Shown here piece after piece: positions 62,558 through 64,000 of a DNA stretch of 64,000 nt. Position numbers and translations under genes: made by a program. This DNA comes from Rhytidiadelphus loreus (lineage: Eukaryota; Streptophyta; Bryopsida; Hypnales; Hylocomiaceae): positions 22,270,863 through 22,334,862 of the forward strand of contig OX344761.1 in the NCBI GenBank assembly GCA_947034895.1. The letters run 5' to 3'. The notes beneath the pieces were generated by a model. That model ran no database searches. It worked only from the letters and a program-made list of their open reading frames with translations, and was not told where the DNA came from. Position 1 is the stretch's first letter; every line of letters starts with the position of its first letter.

Positions 62558-63930
62558 TCGATCGCATTTAATTGATGTCTGTTTCATCGAATTCGCACTC
62601 GAGAATGATAACCGGAAGTTAGTTTTAGAGAATGATGTAAGCAGTCTCTGTCCTCTTGCAGTCAGAGGACCAGTCTGAAGCCGTAGATGAAATGCTTGGG
62701 ATCTAGATTAGCATGCAGATGGTCTATGATGGACATTGAATTTAAATTCTCTTGTAAATGCATTGCAGCAATCCAAGTGTGTGTACGATAGAAATTAATG
62801 GGTGAGCATTGCACGCAAGTTGTGGGACGGGGGACTATCTAGTCACATTGGATGTCACTGGGAGATTTGTTTGTAGTTAGGATGGCAATTTTTTTCTGAG
62901 TTGACATACTGTATTACTACCCGACGTCTGGGAACTGGGTGATCAAACGCTCTTACTGATCGCATATATGCTGTCTGTTTCATCGATTTCTGACTGGAGA
63001 ATCCCGGTAGTTTTCGAGATGTCCTCAGTTCCTACCATCTTGTAATGATCTATGGCCCAGTCTTGAGCCATGAAAGAGATGCTTGGGATCCAGATTTTAG
63101 CATGCAGACGGTCCATTAAGCTGGACTGCGAATTACGAATCCTCTTGTAATTAAATTCATTGCAACAAGTGTGTGTATTATACAAAGTGTGAGCACTCTT
63201 TGCACGCAAGTTGCGTGACGGGGGACTAGTCGCATTGGATGTGAGAGATTTTTTCACAACGATGGCAATTTTTTTCTTAGGTAATATACTGTATATTTCT
63301 AACCGCCTGGGAACTGGGTCCAGGTGCGTGGTGCCATTACCAATCGATCTCGCCATAGCCTGAACCCAGTCGTCCATACTACGTGTTCTCTCAACCTGCA
63401 GAGTCTCGACATTTCCATGTTGCTCTCTGTTTCATAGATTTCTCACCAGAGGATTGGGTTAGCTTATCCAGCTTGAAATCGAACTGTATTGCAATCCATG
63501 GAACAGTCTTGAGCTGTAAATCGGATGTTCGGGATCAAAATTCTAAATAATGCAGATCACTAGCTTGTGGAGGATCATTATGATGGACTATTGGAGAGAT
63601 TTTGTAAATTCACTGCATGCTTGGCTAGATGAACATCCTTGGAAAGCAATCCAGATTCTTGAGCTCATTCCCATCTGTGAATGTTGCTGTCTGTTTCGTA
63701 CTAGATTTTTTGCCTGAGGATTCCATTTGCGTACCGAGATAGAAAGAGATGTAGTAAGGCACTACCATCAGCTAGTTGGTGCTTCTCAAAGGCTACCTAT
63801 TCCATCGACGCTCCGAGCTCCTATGTAACAGTCTTGACAGTAAATGGGATGTTTGGGATCTGGATTAGCACGCAGATCTCCCGTGGTGGGAACATTTTGC
63901 TGAACTGAAGAAACTATTGTAAATTAACTG
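62558..63930 (+). repeat. Tandem PR-1 3' flank repeats, about four copies
   Basis: The 3'-untranslated landmark GTCTGTTTCAT recurs near 62577, 62972, 63425 (CTCTGTTTCAT) and 63688. The landmark GGGATCTAGATTAGCATGCA recurs near 62699, 63084, 63533 and 63856 in altered form. Only the first two repeats after the parent keep coding remnants; the later two keep just the 3' flank. Confidence 0.75.
62775..63330 (+). pseudogene. Two degenerate tandem copies of the PR-1 3' coding end
   Basis: Copy 1 (about 62778-62963) and copy 2 (about 63168-63325) retain pieces of the parent 62398-62557: GTGTGTA, CACGCAAGTTG (parent 62431, copies 62812 and 63203), GGGACTA, TTGGATGT, GGAGATTTGT, GATGGCAATTT and the terminal CTGGGAACTGGGT. 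Period is about 381-391 bp. Frames are broken, and the codons for HYTQVVW and CNYYPP are degraded. The 5' coding part is absent, so these are fragments from local duplication. Confidence 0.8.
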
Positions 63931-64000
63931 TAGATCTGTCCGCAATGTACATAACATTCCTGAGGATTTGTCTCAACTCCCTTAAAACAGATTCGTTTTG

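Overview
This window looks like nuclear DNA of a land plant. The evidence is a NAC transcription factor with the usual three-exon layout, a secreted PR-1/CAP protein, spliceosomal introns, and plant transposon families (CACTA/En-Spm, Stowaway-like, Tourist/Harbinger-like). A piggyBac element with an open transposase and a VIT-vWA protein gene suggest, but do not prove, a non-flowering lineage such as a bryophyte, lycophyte, fern or gymnosperm. Host genes are few and GC-richer. Most of the window is AT-rich, repeat-filled intergenic DNA.

Layout. 1-6.2 kb: a divergent pair of decayed multi-exon genes. The minus-strand one resembles a transposase. The plus-strand one carries a ParB/sulfiredoxin-like DGNHR motif and a methyltransferase-like C-terminal exon; its first intron holds a satellite of about 116 bp per unit with a palindromic core. 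6.2-8.3 kb: spacer and probable promoter. 8.3-11.2 kb: intact single-exon VIT-vWA gene. 11.2-16.3 kb: repeats (a tRNA-derived SINE, a 359-bp foldback, AT blocks). 16.3-37.8 kb: a nested transposon stack. The outer element is a CACTA transposon with divergent TNPA-like (minus) and TNP2 (plus) genes. The TNPA-like gene has gained an FCP1/NIF-type HAD domain whose catalytic aspartates are lost. A 218-bp CACTA-type MITE with ATC target duplication and a 7.6-kb piggyBac with TTAA duplication sit inside it. The piggyBac transposase reads open as a spliced 791-aa protein with the three expected acidic positions.

37.8-45.6 kb: AT repeat, a Tourist-like MITE, a 30-bp perfect hairpin, a 213-bp tandem duplication and the NAC upstream region. 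45.6-47.8 kb: NAC gene. 47.8-58 kb: AT-rich DNA with orphan piggyBac-type ends and an 885-bp Stowaway-like element. 58-62 kb: only weak ORFs. 62.1-62.6 kb: PR-1 gene, followed to about 63.9 kb by degenerate tandem copies of its 3' end.

The three host genes show no common pathway. The transposon genes form self-contained units: TNP2 and TNPA would cut and bind CACTA ends, and the piggyBac transposase its own CCCC-ended termini. Decay is strong in the ParB-like gene, TNP2 and TNPA (in-frame stops), while the piggyBac coding exons are clean, which makes it the youngest large insertion. Exon limits were placed by eye from splice consensus and reading frame; no database search was possible.
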